The notes beneath the pieces were generated by a model. The model worked only from the letters and a program-made list of their open reading frames with translations. It ran no database searches and had not been told where the DNA came from. From NCBI GenBank assembly GCA_024762915.1, contig JANTGL010000093.1, positions 1 to 9,166 on the forward strand: DNA of 9,166 bases, given 5' to 3'. Positions 7,470-9,166 of this stretch are shown here, in pieces (within the stretch, counting starts at the first letter, position 1; every line of letters begins with the position of its first letter). A program made the translations under genes and the position numbers. Source of the DNA: Bacteroidales bacterium. GTDB taxonomy: Bacteria; Bacteroidota; Bacteroidia; Bacteroidales; JAADGE01.

Positions 7470-9166
7470 ATGTCAGAAAATAATAAAAGAAGAGAATTTA
7501 AACTTACTACTTGGGCTTTGGATAATGCCAACACGGTTTATTTGGCATTGGTAATTTTTTTGGTTGCCGGTTTTTTAGCTTATAAAACAATGCCCAAAGA
7601 AATGTTTCCCGATGTCGTATTACCGAAAATTATGGTAAAAACCGTTTACCCGGGAAATCCGCCTTCCGATATGGAAAATTTGGTTACCAAACCGCTTGAA
7701 AAGGAAATTTATACAATTAAAGATATTAAAACTTTAACATCGACTTCTTCGCAAGATAATTCGGATATTGTTGTTGATTTTAATTCCGGTGTTGATTTAA
7801 AATCTGCTTTACAGGATGTAAAAGATGCCGTCGATCGAGCGAAAGATGATTTGCCGGATGATTTACCCTTTGATCCGATGGTTATGGATATTGATTTATC
7901 TGAATTTCCGATTATTAATGTCAACTTATCCGGTGATTTTTCTTCGGAAGAACTGAAAACGTATGCCGAAGAATTACAAGATAAAATTGAAGATATTCCT
8001 GAAATTTCGAAAGTCAATATTAAAGGTGTTGAAGATAAACTCATCCGTTTGAATTTGGATAAAGAAAAAATGGATGCTTTTAATCTCGGCTTTAATGATA
8101 TTGAAAATGCCGTAAAATTTGAAAATATGTCCGTTTCCGGCGGTGATTTAATTATTAACGGAACGCGTCGTTCTGTTCGTGCCGTCGGAGAATTTAAAAA
8201 TATCAAAGAAATTGAAAATATTATTGTAAAAAGCGAAAAAGGAAAAGCCGTTTATTTGAAAGATGTTTTAGAAAACGGAAAAGTTGAAAACGGATTTAAA
8301 GACATTCAAAGTATTGCCCGCTTAAACGGAAATTCTGTTGTTTCTCTTCAAGTTGTTAAAAAATCCGGAGAGAATTTATTAAAAGCTACGGAGCAAATTA
8401 TGCAAATTTTAGCTCAAGAAAAACAAACATATCTTCCTGAACATCTTGATGTTAAAATAACAAACGACCAGTCGGATATGGTAAAAAAGATGCTTAATAA
8501 TCTGGTTAACAGTATTATTCTCGGGATGATATTTGTAATGTCCGTGTTATTTTTCTTCCTCGGAACTCGAAATGCCATTTATGTCGGATTGGCTATTCCG
8601 ACCTCAATGTTGATATCCTTTGTTGTTCTGAATGCAATGGGTATCACAATAAATATGATGGTTTTATTCGGACTGATTTTAGCGCTCGGAATGTTGGTCG
8701 ATAATGCCATTGTGGCGGTTGAAAATATTTTTCGATTTGTATCAAACGGATATTCTTTATACGAAGCATCAAAACTTGCCGTAGGTGAAATTGCTTGGGC
8801 AATTATTGCATCTACGGCTACAACTTTGGCAGCATTCATTCCTTTGATTTATTGGCCCGGAATGATCGGTAATTTTATGAAATTTTTACCTTTAACTTTG
8901 GTAGTCGTAATGACGGCATCTTTATTTGTGGCATTGGTTATTATTCCGGTTGTTACGGCAAGTTTTTCAAATAAAGAAGAGAAAAAACCGCCGAAAAAGA
9001 GAATGATAATAATCGTTTCAATTTTAGGCGGCTTGGCAATTCCGCTTTATATATTCGGTGTTAATTTTATTGCTAATTTATTTGCAATCATTGCTTTAAT
9101 TACTTTCTTAAATTACATTATCTTTTTCGATTTATCCGTTTGGTTTCAGCGTGAATTATTAACTCG
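7470..9166 (+). CDS. Efflux RND transporter permease subunit (AcrB/HAE-like; partial, C-terminus off right edge)
   Basis: The 565 visible residues are the N-terminal half of an RND proton-driven exporter. TM1 spans about 22-38 and is followed by the family motif MPKEMFPDVVLPKIMV. The periplasmic porter region reaches about 335 and includes FPIINVNLSGDFSSEEL and AVKFENMSVSGGDL. TM2 (about 348-365), TM3 (369-388) and TM4 (396-417) follow. TM4 carries GMLVDNAIVAVEN, with D411 and N412 aligning to AcrB D407 and D408. TM5 (443-462) and TM6 (472-497) come next. Residues 502-511 are a Lys/Pro-rich cytoplasmic stretch, and two more hydrophobic segments (about 512-530 and 533-553) follow where AcrB has only an amphipathic cytoplasmic helix. 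It is the last visible gene of the tetR-tolC-adaptor-RND operon. Overall sequence resembles drug or hydrophobic-compound exporters more than metal pumps, but the substrate is unknown. The ATG at 7470 is chosen because it precedes TM1 with a short basic N-terminus. Confidence 0.93.
   Translation, partial: MSENNKRREFKLTTWALDNANTVYLALVIFLVAGFLAYKTMPKEMFPDVVLPKIMVKTVYPGNPPSDMENLVTKPLEKEIYTIKDIKTLTSTSSQDNSDIVVDFNSGVDLKSALQDVKDAVDRAKDDLPDDLPFDPMVMDIDLSEFPIINVNLSGDFSSEELKTYAEELQDKIEDIPEISKVNIKGVEDKLIRLNLDKEKMDAFNLGFNDIENAVKFENMSVSGGDLIINGTRRSVRAVGEFKNIKEIENIIVKSEKGKAVYLKDVLENGKVENGFKDIQSIARLNGNSVVSLQVVKKSGENLLKATEQIMQILAQEKQTYLPEHLDVKITNDQSDMVKKMLNNLVNSIILGMIFVMSVLFFFLGTRNAIYVGLAIPTSMLISFVVLNAMGITINMMVLFGLILALGMLVDNAIVAVENIFRFVSNGYSLYEASKLAVGEIAWAIIASTATTLAAFIPLIYWPGMIGNFMKFLPLTLVVVMTASLFVALVIIPVVTASFSNKEEKKPPKKRMIIIVSILGGLAIPLYIFGVNFIANLFAIIALITFLNYIIFFDLSVWFQRELLT

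Noticed and set aside
7709..8206. A 165-codon open frame on the minus strand inside the RND gene
   Set aside because: It is antisense to a clearly conserved RND porter region, has low-complexity Ser/Thr-rich content, and shows no domain or promoter. It is a shadow of the real frame.
4942..8839. Other short minus-strand frames in the operon (4942-5154, 6736-6954, 8579-8839)
   Set aside because: Each lies entirely inside a well-supported plus-strand gene and encodes no recognisable protein.

Overview
The window looks like chromosomal DNA from a member of the phylum Bacteroidota. The evidence is the strong AT bias, two perfect TAnnTTTG promoter -7 elements in the one divergent intergenic region, start codons without clear Shine-Dalgarno sequences, signal peptides ending just before Q-N, and a carboxypeptidase-regulatory-like domain joined to a SusC-type plug by the linker motif EEVVVTALG. 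I cannot place it below phylum with any confidence.

The window has two transcription units that diverge from the spacer at about 4109-4247. Leftwards, on the minus strand, one very large gene fills 4108 to 1 and runs off the left edge. Its 1369 visible residues form an exported alpha-2-macroglobulin-like (A2M/MG2) protein. A carboxypeptidase-regulatory-like domain and a TonB-receptor-type plug are inserted just before what appears to be the start of the A2M domain. No beta-barrel is seen.

Rightwards, on the plus strand, four tightly spaced genes make a classic tripartite efflux operon: a TetR-family regulator (4248-4862), a TolC-like outer membrane factor (4893-6299), a lipoprotein periplasmic adaptor of the HlyD/MFP type (6340-7446) and an RND inner-membrane transporter (7470 to the right edge, 565 residues visible). 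Spacers are 30, 40 and 23 bases, so the genes are probably cotranscribed from the promoter ahead of tetR. A 21-base inverted repeat overlaps the -7 element and is a good candidate TetR operator, which would make the operon autoregulated.

Most of the window is ordinary for this phylum. The points worth a second look are the plug domain inside the A2M-like protein, the operator candidate, a 7-base tandem repeat filling the tetR-tolC spacer, and two features of the RND pump: Asp-Asn in place of the usual Asp-Asp in TM4, and an extra hydrophobic pair after TM6. I found no RNA genes, insertion sequences, CRISPR arrays or convincing terminators. No gene-free stretch exceeds 140 bases.
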